A stretch of DNA of 5,755 nt from Thioalkalivibrio sp. (GCA_003563455.1 PWRV01000272.1:1-5755), one strand, 5' to 3'. Shown: positions 1-5,177, counted from the stretch's first letter. Program-made: numbers and translations. Notes: a model not told the origin generated them from the sequence alone.

Positions 1-461
1 CGGAGCCAGTGATCCAGCAGGCCCTTCAGCACAGGTCCCTGTTGTCGTGAGCGCAGCCCCTTGCCATGCACCACCCTTACGCAGAGCCGGCCGGCAGAGC
101 GCGCCTCGGTAAGGAATTCGGCAACCGACCTGCGCGCCTCGCTGGCGAACAGACCGTGCAGGTCCAGCTCCTCCTGCACGCGGTAGCGGCCACGTTTCAG
201 GTTGCGGAACACCCGGCGGCTGACACCGGGCCGCAGGAAGCGCAGTTCATCGCCGGGTTGCAGGTCGGTGGCGTTCACCGGGTCGCTCAGGAGATCGCGC
301 AGCACCGCCTGTTCGTCCTCGCGCCGCTTCCGTGCACGCGCGCTTGGCCGGGCGGGACGCACGTCCGCGCGGTCGTGCTCCAGGCGCCGGACCTCGCCGA
401 TTGCCCGCAGGAAGTGTCCGATGTCGTTGGGGTCGTCGTCGTGTTTCATCCGCGGTTTCAT
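1..461 (-). CDS. Smr-domain (MutS2 C-terminal-like) protein, C-terminus cut off by window edge
   Basis: Small MutS-related family protein; the Smr domain is associated with nucleic-acid binding and nicking endonuclease activity, and the cellular role of the stand-alone proteobacterial forms (SmrA/SmrB, YdaL/YfcN) is only partly known. Read on the minus strand it gives 153 residues with no stop. An N-terminal segment typical of the family (FLRAIGEVRRLEHDR, about 17-31) is followed by a basic linker (about 32-50). The Smr domain starts near residue 95 with the signature ELDLHG (98-103) and continues to VVHGKGLRS (130-138). Family members are about 180-190 residues, so roughly 30 C-terminal residues lie off the left edge. 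The start is uncertain: ATG at 461 and ATG at 449 are in frame and neither has a clear Shine-Dalgarno; the frame stays open up to a stop at 558-560. The gene is divergent from surE. Family call is firm; function is not. Confidence 0.9.
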   Translation of the reverse strand, partial: MKPRMKHDDDPNDIGHFLRAIGEVRRLEHDRADVRPARPSARARKRREDEQAVLRDLLSDPVNATDLQPGDELRFLRPGVSRRVFRNLKRGRYRVQEELDLHGLFASEARRSVAEFLTEARSAGRLCVRVVHGKGLRSRQQGPVLKGLLDHWL

Positions 462-588
462 CGCATCGGGAGTGGGCGGGGGCTGACCGGTTATCGCAGG
501 GCGGTGCGGCCGGTCGATCAACCCGGATTCAGTGCGCGACCGATCGTTTCCAGTATATTAGGCGGCTACGTCCCCCGTTTGTTCGCCC
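462..588. promoter_or_regulatory. Divergent spacer between the Smr gene and surE with an AT-rich promoter-like island
   Basis: This 127-bp spacer must hold the start signals of both the leftward Smr gene and the rightward surE operon. The only AT-rich stretch is around 552-560. Read rightward it gives TATATT (554-559), a fair -10 box that would start transcription about 22 nt before the surE ATG. Read leftward the same bases give TATACT (557-552), a 5/6 match to the -10 consensus. I found no convincing -35 hexamer at 16-18 bp for either direction, so this is a plausible but weak promoter call. No Shine-Dalgarno precedes the surE ATG: the 17 nt before it are mostly pyrimidine. Confidence 0.35.
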
Positions 589-1347
589 ATGCGTATCCTG
601 GTCAGCAATGATGACGGCATCCACGCGCCCGGTATCCAGTGCCTGGCCCGGCACCTCCGCGACCGGGCGGAGGTGTGGGTCGTGGCGCCCGACCGGGATC
701 GCAGTGGCGCCAGCAACAGCCTGACCCTGGTACACCCGCTCCGGGCACAGGCCCTGGACAATGGCGACGTCGGCGTCGACGGCACCCCGACCGACTGCGT
801 CCACCTGGCCATTACCGGTCTCCTCGAACGCGAACCGGACCTGGTGATCTCCGGTATCAATGCCGGGGCCAATCTGGGTGACGATGTGCTCTATTCCGGG
901 ACAGTCGCTGCCGCCATGGAGGGACGTTTTCTGGGTCTGCCGGCGATCGCGGTCTCCCTGGTCGGACCGCGGATGGAACATTACGATGCCGCCGCGCGCG
1001 TGGTGCTGAATCTGCTCGACCGGCTGCACCGCGTCCCCTTGCCGGCCGCAACCATTCTGAACGTGAACGTCCCGGACCTGCCGTTCGAGGCGATCCGCGG
1101 CGTACAGGCAACCCGGCTCGGTCACCGGCACAAGTCCGAGTCGGTGGTGCAGACCACCGATCCCCGCGGGCGGCCGATCTACTGGGTCGGGCCGGCGGGG
1201 CCCGAACAGGACGCGGGTCCCGGCACGGATTTCTTCGCGGTCCGGGAGGGCTTCGTGTCGGTAACGCCGATCCAGGTGGACCTCACGCAGTTCGAGGCAA
1301 TCGATACCGTCGGTCGCTGGCTGGAGGGCGACGCCGGTGGCGATTGA
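589..1347 (+). CDS. surE: 5'/3'-nucleotidase SurE
   Basis: Survival protein SurE, a cytoplasmic metal-dependent phosphatase that dephosphorylates nucleoside 5'- and 3'-monophosphates and can act on short-chain polyphosphate (family knowledge). The 252 residues match the usual family length (about 250). The N-terminus MRILVSNDDG is the family hallmark, with metal-binding Asp8 and Asp9. The other expected metal/active-site residues are present: Ser39 in DRDRSGASNS, and Asn91 in the block ISGINAGANLGDDVLYSGT (88-104). The ATG at 589 is fixed by this conserved N-terminus although no Shine-Dalgarno is visible. It is the first gene of a tight plus-strand run, and its last 11 bp overlap pcm, as in the surE-pcm pairing of E. 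coli. In E. coli truD precedes surE; here a divergent Smr gene takes that place. Confidence 0.97.
   Translation: MRILVSNDDGIHAPGIQCLARHLRDRAEVWVVAPDRDRSGASNSLTLVHPLRAQALDNGDVGVDGTPTDCVHLAITGLLEREPDLVISGINAGANLGDDVLYSGTVAAAMEGRFLGLPAIAVSLVGPRMEHYDAAARVVLNLLDRLHRVPLPAATILNVNVPDLPFEAIRGVQATRLGHRHKSESVVQTTDPRGRPIYWVGPAGPEQDAGPGTDFFAVREGFVSVTPIQVDLTQFEAIDTVGRWLEGDAGGD
1323..1328 (+). promoter_or_regulatory. Shine-Dalgarno that selects the GTG start of pcm
   Basis: GGAGGG lies inside the end of surE, 8 nt before the GTG at 1337. An in-frame ATG follows at 1349, but its upstream sequence has no comparable purine-rich box at normal spacing. The site therefore favours the GTG, which makes pcm start before surE has ended. 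Confidence 0.65.
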
Positions 1348-2002
1348 CATGCTCGGAGCAGGCTTGACCTCGCAGCGCGCGCGCGACCGGCTGATCCGCC
1401 AGCTGGCGGAACTGGGTATCCACGACGCGGCCGTGCTGGAAGCCATCCGGCAGGTGCCGCGGCATCTGTTCGTGGAGGAGGCGCTGGTGCACCGCGCCTA
1501 CGAGAACATCGCGCTGCCGATCGGCTACCGGCAGACAGTATCGCAGCCGTTCATCGTCGCGCGCATGACCGAAGCCCTGCTGGAGGGCGGTCCGGTTCGT
1601 ACGGTGCTGGAGGTGGGGCCCGGGTCCGGCTATCAGGCCGCCGTACTCGCCCATCTGGTCGACCGCGTCTTTTCGGTCGAACGCATCCGGGCACTGAGTC
1701 GCTCCGCGCGCGAGCTGCTCACGCGGCTGCGCATCAACAATGTGAGCCTGCTGCACGGGGACGGGGCGGAGGGCTGGGCGGCCCGGGCGCCTTTCGACGG
1801 TATCGTGCTGACCGCCGCACCCCGCGAAGTGCCGCACGAGCTGTTGACGCAACTGGCGCCCGGGGGCCGCCTCGTTGCACCGGTTGAAGGCGTGGACGGA
1901 CGGCAGCAGCTGGTACGCTACACCCACACTGCCGAGGCCTTCGTGCGCGACCTGCTGGACACGGTGTGCTTCGTTCCGATGCTCTCGGGAGCGGAGCAGT
2001 GA
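1337..2002 (+). CDS. pcm: Protein-L-isoaspartate O-methyltransferase
   Basis: Cytoplasmic repair enzyme that uses S-adenosylmethionine to methylate L-isoaspartyl residues formed by ageing of Asp/Asn sites, allowing return to normal aspartate. The 221 residues (E. coli 208) show the family blocks in order: IGYRQTVSQPFIVARMTEAL (62-81, substrate-binding loop with Ser69), SAM motif I VLEVGPGSGYQAAVLAHL (90-107), the acidic post-I residue Glu115 in SVERI, GDGAEGW (141-147), and motif II FDGIVLTAA (153-161) followed by LAPGGRLVAPV (173-183). Motif I carries Pro95 where, as I recall, the E. coli enzyme has Thr. The start chosen is GTG 1337, backed by GGAGGG at 8 nt; ATG 1349 would shorten the protein by four residues. 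It overlaps surE by 11 bp and yqaA by 4 bp, so translation of the three is probably coupled. Confidence 0.96.
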   Translation: MAIDMLGAGLTSQRARDRLIRQLAELGIHDAAVLEAIRQVPRHLFVEEALVHRAYENIALPIGYRQTVSQPFIVARMTEALLEGGPVRTVLEVGPGSGYQAAVLAHLVDRVFSVERIRALSRSARELLTRLRINNVSLLHGDGAEGWAARAPFDGIVLTAAPREVPHELLTQLAPGGRLVAPVEGVDGRQQLVRYTHTAEAFVRDLLDTVCFVPMLSGAEQ

Positions 2003-2583
2003 GGGTCTTCGAGCCGCTCTACGATCGCGTGATGGACTGGTCGCGGCATCGCCACGCCTCCCGTTACCTGGCCGGACTCTCGTTTGCCGAGTCGTCGTTC
2101 TTTCCGGTGCCGCCCGATGTGATGCTGGCACCGATGGCCGCGGCGCGCCCGCGTGAGGCGCTCCGCCTCGCCGCGCTCACGACGCTGTTCTCGGTGCTGG
2201 GGGGCTTGCTCGGCTACGCGATCGGCGTGCTCGCGTTCGAGCTGGTCGAGCCCTGGATCATTGATATGGGTCACGGGGAAAACCTGGAGATGGCACAGGA
2301 CTGGTTTGCGGTCTGGGGCGTGTGGGTGGTCCTGATCGCCGGCTTTTCGCCAGTCCCCTACAAGCTGTTCACGGTCACCGCGGGTGCGCTGGCGATGCCG
2401 CTGCTGCCCTTCGTGATTGCCTCGGTGCTGGGCCGGGGAGCGCGCTTCTTTGCCGTGGCCCTGCTGATGGCCTGGGCAGGCCCACACGCGGATCGGCACC
2501 TGCGGCCCTATATGGAACGCCTGGGCTGGGCGTCGGTCTTTCTGTTGATTGCGGTCATCACCCTGTATACCTTCGCTGATTGA
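1999..2583 (+). CDS. yqaA: YqaA family inner-membrane protein (DedA/VTT-like)
   Basis: Small polytopic inner-membrane protein of the YqaA group, related to the DedA / SNARE-associated (VTT) superfamily, whose members include lipid scramblases or transporters; the role of YqaA itself is not established. With the GTG at 1999 it has 194 residues. The conserved block is GLSFAESSFFPVPPDVMLAPM (26-46), a re-entrant-loop-like motif. Hydrophobic segments lie at about 57-82, 103-117, 127-146, 148-163 and 177-192, and the second family block FSPVPYKLFTVTAGA is at 116-130. A GTG at 1966 in the same frame would add 11 residues inside pcm. I prefer 1999 because it forms a GTGA overlap with the pcm stop, has GGGAG (1987-1991) at 7 nt, and gives the family-like N-terminus MRVFEPLYDR. 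The gene ends in a TGATG overlap with nlpD. A yqaA between pcm and nlpD is common outside the enterics. Confidence 0.92.
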   Translation: MRVFEPLYDRVMDWSRHRHASRYLAGLSFAESSFFPVPPDVMLAPMAAARPREALRLAALTTLFSVLGGLLGYAIGVLAFELVEPWIIDMGHGENLEMAQDWFAVWGVWVVLIAGFSPVPYKLFTVTAGALAMPLLPFVIASVLGRGARFFAVALLMAWAGPHADRHLRPYMERLGWASVFLLIAVITLYTFAD

Positions 2584-3368
2584 TGCGCTTCGTTTCGCTC
2601 CTGCTCTGGATCGTCCTCGGGGTCGCGGTGGCCTCGGCTGTCGGGTGCGCGACATATACGCCCTCCGCGCCTGTGGCGAGCGGAGGGGGCAGTGAAGCGG
2701 GCACGCACGTGGTGCGCAGGGACGAGACCCTTTATCGCATCGCGACACGACACGGTCTCGATTGGCGCGACGTGGCGCGGCGTAACGGGATCGGTCCGCC
2801 CTACCTGATCTACCCGGGGCAGCGGATTCGGCTCGCCGGCGCCGCGCCGATGGGCAGCCGTCCGGCACCGGTGACTCCCGATGCAACCGCCCGTGCGGGA
2901 TCGCCGCGACCGGCGCCTGAGCGGTCCGCGACGCCGGCCCCCGCCGCCGCGCCGGCGCAACCGGAGACGCCCCGGGAACGGGTCGCCGCGACCGGGCCAC
3001 CGCAGTGGCAGTGGCCGGCGGACGGACCCGTGCTGAGGGGTTTCAGTAACAGCGCCACGACCCGGCGGGGAATCGCGATCGGCGGCGAGCGCGGCGACGA
3101 CGTCCGCGCGGCGTCCGGCGGCGAGGTGGTATATGCCGGAAGTGGACTGGTTGGTTATGGCCGGCTTATCATCGTGAAGCACGATGCCCGCTTCATCAGC
3201 GCTTACGGGCACAACGAGGAACTGCTGGTGCGCGAAGGCCAGAACGTGCGTGCCGGTGAGCGGATTGCCCGGCTTGGCGATTCGGGGGCGGAACGCCCCA
3301 TGCTGCATTTTGAAATCCGGCTCGACGGTGCGGCCGTCGATCCGACGCGTTATCTTCCCCGGCGGTAA
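2583..3368 (+). CDS. nlpD: Lipoprotein NlpD, LysM plus degenerate M23 (LytM) domain, amidase activator
   Basis: Outer-membrane lipoprotein; by family knowledge, NlpD activates the septal N-acetylmuramoyl-L-alanine amidase AmiC for daughter-cell separation. The 261 residues comprise a lipoprotein signal peptide (1-21) with lipobox AVGC and lipidated Cys22, a LysM peptidoglycan-binding domain (about 41-84, HVVRRDETLYRIA to YPGQRIRL), a Pro/Ala-rich linker (about 86-140) and an M23/LytM domain (about 147-259). The first metal-ligand motif of active M23 enzymes (HxxxD) is replaced by GIAIGGERGDD (163-173), while AYGHN (207-211) and LHFEI (241-245) remain. E. coli NlpD is similarly degenerate, which fits an activator rather than an enzyme. 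It is shorter than E. coli NlpD (379 residues), mostly in the linker. I start at ATG 2583, overlapping the yqaA stop (TGATG); a TTG at 2580 would add one Met. No Shine-Dalgarno is visible, so translation probably depends on coupling. Confidence 0.95.
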   Translation: MRFVSLLLWIVLGVAVASAVGCATYTPSAPVASGGGSEAGTHVVRRDETLYRIATRHGLDWRDVARRNGIGPPYLIYPGQRIRLAGAAPMGSRPAPVTPDATARAGSPRPAPERSATPAPAAAPAQPETPRERVAATGPPQWQWPADGPVLRGFSNSATTRRGIAIGGERGDDVRAASGGEVVYAGSGLVGYGRLIIVKHDARFISAYGHNEELLVREGQNVRAGERIARLGDSGAERPMLHFEIRLDGAAVDPTRYLPRR

Positions 3369-3381
3369 ATGCTGGCGCGCA

Positions 3382-3397
3382 GACGGAGAAGTTCGTC
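3382..3397 (+). promoter_or_regulatory. Small hairpin covering the rpoS Shine-Dalgarno
   Basis: In the 32-nt nlpD-rpoS spacer, GACGGA (3382-3387) can pair with TTCGTC (3392-3397), giving six pairs with one G-U and a GAAG loop. The best Shine-Dalgarno for rpoS, GGAG at 3385-3388, lies in this stem and loop. It is 12 nt from the ATG, longer than usual. The pairing is seen directly; a regulatory effect is inferred. Confidence 0.4.
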
Positions 3398-3400
3398 CCC

Positions 3401-4432
3401 ATGTCCCCACAGAACCAATTCCGGAAACAGGCACCTGAAGAGCCGACGGAAGCCGAGAGGGACCTGGCTCCGGACCATGACGGCGATGATCCCGGGCTCG
3501 AGCCCGGCATCGATGACGCCGAGCAATCGGCAATGGCCGACGAGGCGCTCGTCGTGGCCGCGGTGGAACGCATCCCGGCCGACGCGGGCCCGGCGGAACT
3601 CGACGCGATTCAGCTCTACCTGCGCGACATCGAATTCCGTCCGCTGCTGACCCCCGAGGAGGAGGTGTACTACGCCCGTCTTGCGCGTGCGGGAGATCCC
3701 AAGGGCCGGCAGCGCATGATCGAGTGCAACCTGCGGCTGGTGGTGAAGATTGCGCGCCGCTACATGAACCGCGGCCTGGCACTGCTTGACCTGATCGAGG
3801 AGGGCAACCTCGGCCTGATGCACGCGGTCGAGAAGTTCGATCCCGAACGCGGGTTCCGCTTTTCGACCTACGCGACCTGGTGGATCCGGCAGACCATCGA
3901 ACGCGCCCTGATGAACCAGTCGCGCACCATCCGGATTCCGGTGCACGTGAGCAAGGAACTGCGCGCGCAGAACAAGGTGGCACGCACGCTGATGCAGGAA
4001 CTGGGGCGAGAGCCGACCGAGGAAGAACTGGCGGTCCGCATGGGTAAGCCCCTCGCCGAGATCCAGAAGCTGCGTGCGATGTCCGAGCCGTCCACCTCGA
4101 TCGACATCGCGGTGGGGCCGGACGGCGATCGCTCGCTTACCGAGATCCTGCCCGACGAAAACTCCGCGGGCCCCTCGGCGCTGCTGGAGGACGCGGACAT
4201 CCGCAACCTGGTCGCCGCCTGGCTGGAGGAGCTGGACCAGAAGCAGCGCGAGGTGCTGGTGCGGCGCTTCGGACTGCATGGCTTTGAACGCTGCACGCTG
4301 GAGCAGGTGGGTGCCGAGATCGGCGTGACGCGGGAACGGGTCCGGCAGATTCAGATGGAGGCCCTGAAGCGCCTGCGTCGTCTGCTGCACGCTCGGGGTC
4401 TGTCGGAAGACGTGTTGCTGCCGCGTCCCTGA
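3401..4432 (+). CDS. rpoS: RNA polymerase sigma factor RpoS (sigma-38)
   Basis: Primary-like sigma factor for stationary phase and general stress; it directs RNA polymerase to its own promoter set. The protein has 343 residues (E. coli 330), the extra length lying in an acidic, probably disordered N-terminus (about 1-50). Order: region 1.2 (about 66-99, DAIQLYLRDIEF then LLTPEEEVYYARLA), region 2 (about 103-172, with VVKIARRYMNRG, DLIEEGNLGL and FSTYATWWIRQTIERA), region 3 from RTIRIPVHVSKEL (175-187) and region 4 (about 264-340) with the helix-turn-helix TLEQVGAEIGVTRERVRQIQ (299-318). Lys185 in VSKEL matches the RpoS-specific lysine (K173 in E. coli) that contacts the -13 cytosine; RpoD lacks it. 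This and the nlpD-rpoS synteny support RpoS over RpoD or RpoH. In E. coli its main promoter is inside nlpD; I could not place one here. The gene ends 8 bp from the convergent Mth938-like gene. Confidence 0.97.
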   Translation: MSPQNQFRKQAPEEPTEAERDLAPDHDGDDPGLEPGIDDAEQSAMADEALVVAAVERIPADAGPAELDAIQLYLRDIEFRPLLTPEEEVYYARLARAGDPKGRQRMIECNLRLVVKIARRYMNRGLALLDLIEEGNLGLMHAVEKFDPERGFRFSTYATWWIRQTIERALMNQSRTIRIPVHVSKELRAQNKVARTLMQELGREPTEEELAVRMGKPLAEIQKLRAMSEPSTSIDIAVGPDGDRSLTEILPDENSAGPSALLEDADIRNLVAAWLEELDQKQREVLVRRFGLHGFERCTLEQVGAEIGVTRERVRQIQMEALKRLRRLLHARGLSEDVLLPRP

Positions 4433-4440
4433 GTCGGCCG

Positions 4441-4830
4441 TCAGCTTTCGGCGGTTCGGTTGTCGACGATGAGGGCGGCCGCGACAGTGCGTCCTTCCGC
4501 GACGATCAGGTTGTAGGTGCGGCAGGCCGCCGCGGTGTCCATGATCTCGATGCCCCAGGGTTCCAGCCGCAGTTCCCGCCACACCGCACGCGGGGGGAAG
4601 ACCTGCTGCACGCCGGTTCCGAGCAGCAGGATCTCGGGCGGGTTTTCGCGCACCCACGACAGGTCACCGGTCTGCAGGCCAGGAGCCTCGGCGACGGGCC
4701 AGGATGGCAGGATCCCGTCCGGGCGCAGGATCAGGCTGGTCGTGTAGCGCACCCCGTTCACGGCCACGTGGTCGTGGCCGTAGCCCGTGATCATGTTCTG
4801 GTCTTCGCCGGTGATCTGCGTGATCTGCAT
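4441..4830 (-). CDS. Mth938-like domain (DUF498, NDUFAF3-related) protein of unknown function
   Basis: Small cytoplasmic protein of the Mth938-like / DUF498 family. Bacterial members have no settled function; the human relative NDUFAF3 assists respiratory complex I assembly. From ATG at 4830 it has 129 residues, close to the family's usual size of about 125. Recognisable blocks are the N-terminal NMITGYGHDHVAVNGVRYTT (12-31), the core EILLLGTGVQQVFPP (about 84-98) and the highly conserved EIMDTAAACRTYNLIVAEGR (about 110-129 in the longer reading, slightly shifted from this start). The start is chosen because AGGTGG lies 5 nt upstream (complement of 4836-4841) and because the family begins here. 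The frame stays open to an ATG at 5010, but that 60-residue extension translates a palindromic repeat and is not family sequence. It converges on rpoS and diverges from alaC. Confidence 0.88.
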   Translation of the reverse strand: MQITQITGEDQNMITGYGHDHVAVNGVRYTTSLILRPDGILPSWPVAEAPGLQTGDLSWVRENPPEILLLGTGVQQVFPPRAVWRELRLEPWGIEIMDTAAACRTYNLIVAEGRTVAAALIVDNRTAES

Positions 4831-4872
4831 ATGCGCCACCTGACTCGCATGGCTCCGGGCCACCCCGAAGGA

Positions 4873-4970
4873 TGAAAAGTCCAGCCACGGATACACACGG
4901 ATCAACACGGATCGGGCTTCAATCAAAAAAGAGCCGTGTTGATCCGTGTCCATCCGTGGCTCTGGTTTCA
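4873..4970. repeat. 98-bp imperfect palindrome built of CACGGAT units at 10-bp period
   Basis: Left arm 4873-4910, right arm 4934-4970. Pairing from the outside in: TGAAA 4873-4877 with TTTCA 4966-4970, CCA 4881-4883 with TGG 4963-4965, GCCACGGAT 4884-4892 with ATCCGTGGC 4952-4960, a 2x2 mismatch, then a perfect 16-bp stem ACACGGATCAACACGG 4895-4910 with 4934-4949. The 23-nt loop contains A6 (4925-4930). The left arm has CACGGAT at 4886, 4896 and 4906; the right arm has its complement at 4942 and 4952 and a variant at 4932. Every step is exactly 10 bp. It looks more AT-rich than its surroundings. From memory, ATCCGTG-type direct and inverted repeats of this kind recur between genes in many unrelated bacterial genomes, which suggests a dispersed REP- or MITE-like element; I cannot verify copy number here. 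Confidence 0.8.
4925..4963 (-). terminator. Terminator-like alternative fold within the palindrome (leftward)
   Basis: On the minus strand AGAGCC (complement of 4958-4963) can pair with GGCTCT (complement of 4930-4935), directly followed by a T run (complement of 4925-4930). That is a 6-bp stem, a 22-nt loop and U6, resembling an intrinsic terminator for leftward transcription. The loop is long, and the fold excludes the much stronger full-length hairpin, so activity is uncertain. Confidence 0.3.
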
Positions 4971-5078
4971 CGTTAAAGGCATCGGCGGATCGCGGCAAGC
5001 GCCCGCGCATTGTGCGGGTCGGACCCCGCCGCCGCCGCCCCCTTCGGATCCGTGGCGGTATCAGTGGCCGCAGCCGCG

Positions 5079-5105
5079 TTGACAGGGGAATCGACGGGTT
5101 ATACT
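5079..5105 (+). promoter_or_regulatory. Sigma-70-type promoter of alaC
   Basis: TTGACA (5079-5084, perfect -35) is followed 15 bp later by TATACT (5100-5105, 5/6 match to the -10). The start point would be near 5112, leaving a leader of about 65 nt before the alaC GTG. The 15-bp spacer is shorter than the optimal 17, which could make the promoter activator-dependent or supercoiling-sensitive. The -10 lies within an inverted repeat (5094-5114). Confidence 0.65.
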
Positions 5106-5114
5106 TTCACCCGT
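5094..5114. promoter_or_regulatory. Inverted repeat over the alaC -10 box (candidate operator)
   Basis: ACGGGT (5094-5099) and ACCCGT (5109-5114) are perfect complements separated by 9 bp that contain the whole -10 hexamer. The geometry, a 21-bp dyad over -10 and start point, is that of a repressor operator. T5 at 5114-5118 follows the right arm, so a weak rightward terminator is the alternative reading. Confidence 0.35.
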
Positions 5115-5165
5115 TTTTCCCGCATCGTCCGTTCTTGCCGCTCCGGCGGTCCTCAGCCACGATCC

Positions 5166-5170
5166 AGGAA
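5166..5170 (+). promoter_or_regulatory. Shine-Dalgarno deciding the GTG start of alaC
   Basis: AGGAA lies 7 nt before the GTG at 5178. The product of this GTG aligns from its first residues with the conserved RIERLPPYVFN segment of AlaC, so the start is well supported. Confidence 0.65.
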
Positions 5171-5177
5171 GCCATCC

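Larger units (their letters stand above)
4831..5177. other. 347-bp divergent intergenic region between the Mth938-like gene and alaC
   Basis: No gene is supported here. From left to right it holds the Mth938-like Shine-Dalgarno (4836-4841, minus), a large palindromic repeat (4873-4970), a GC-rich stretch with a short CCG run (about 5026-5040), the alaC promoter (5079-5105) and the alaC leader with its Shine-Dalgarno. I could not identify a convincing promoter for the leftward gene. The long minus-strand open frame through the repeat is best read as an accidental extension of the Mth938-like frame. Confidence 0.6.

Noticed and set aside
511..542. CGGTCG (511-516) and CGACCG (537-542) inverted pair in the surE upstream spacer
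   Set aside because: Six-base matches 20 bp apart are expected by chance in such GC-rich sequence and do not align with a promoter.
66..611. 181-residue plus-strand open frame across the left end
   Set aside because: It lies antisense to the Smr gene, which has clear LDLHG and VHGKG signatures, and has no recognisable features.
529..1446. 305-residue minus-strand open frame opposite surE
   Set aside because: It is a shadow of surE and shows no family motif.
3285..3299. GGGGCG-GAA-CGCCCC hairpin inside nlpD, about 100 nt before rpoS
   Set aside because: It is a perfect 6-bp GC stem but has no adjacent T run and falls in a coding segment (GDSGAERP) in GC-rich DNA. Chance is the simpler reading, though it could be part of an rpoS leader if transcription starts inside nlpD.
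2508..4657. Two long minus-strand open frames (2508-3983, 491 residues; 3350-4657, 435 residues) antisense to nlpD and rpoS
   Set aside because: They lie opposite firmly identified genes, are rich in Arg, Pro and Gly/His as expected for reverse frames of GC-rich genes, and show no recognisable domain.
4873..4970. CRISPR-like reading of the repeated CACGGAT units
   Set aside because: The units are 7 bp at 10-bp steps on inverted arms, with no 20-40 bp spacers and no cas genes nearby.
4831..5010. N-terminal 60-residue extension of the Mth938-like protein starting at ATG 5010
   Set aside because: It translates the palindromic repeat and has no family similarity. The ATG at 4830 has AGGTGG at 5 nt and begins the conserved domain.
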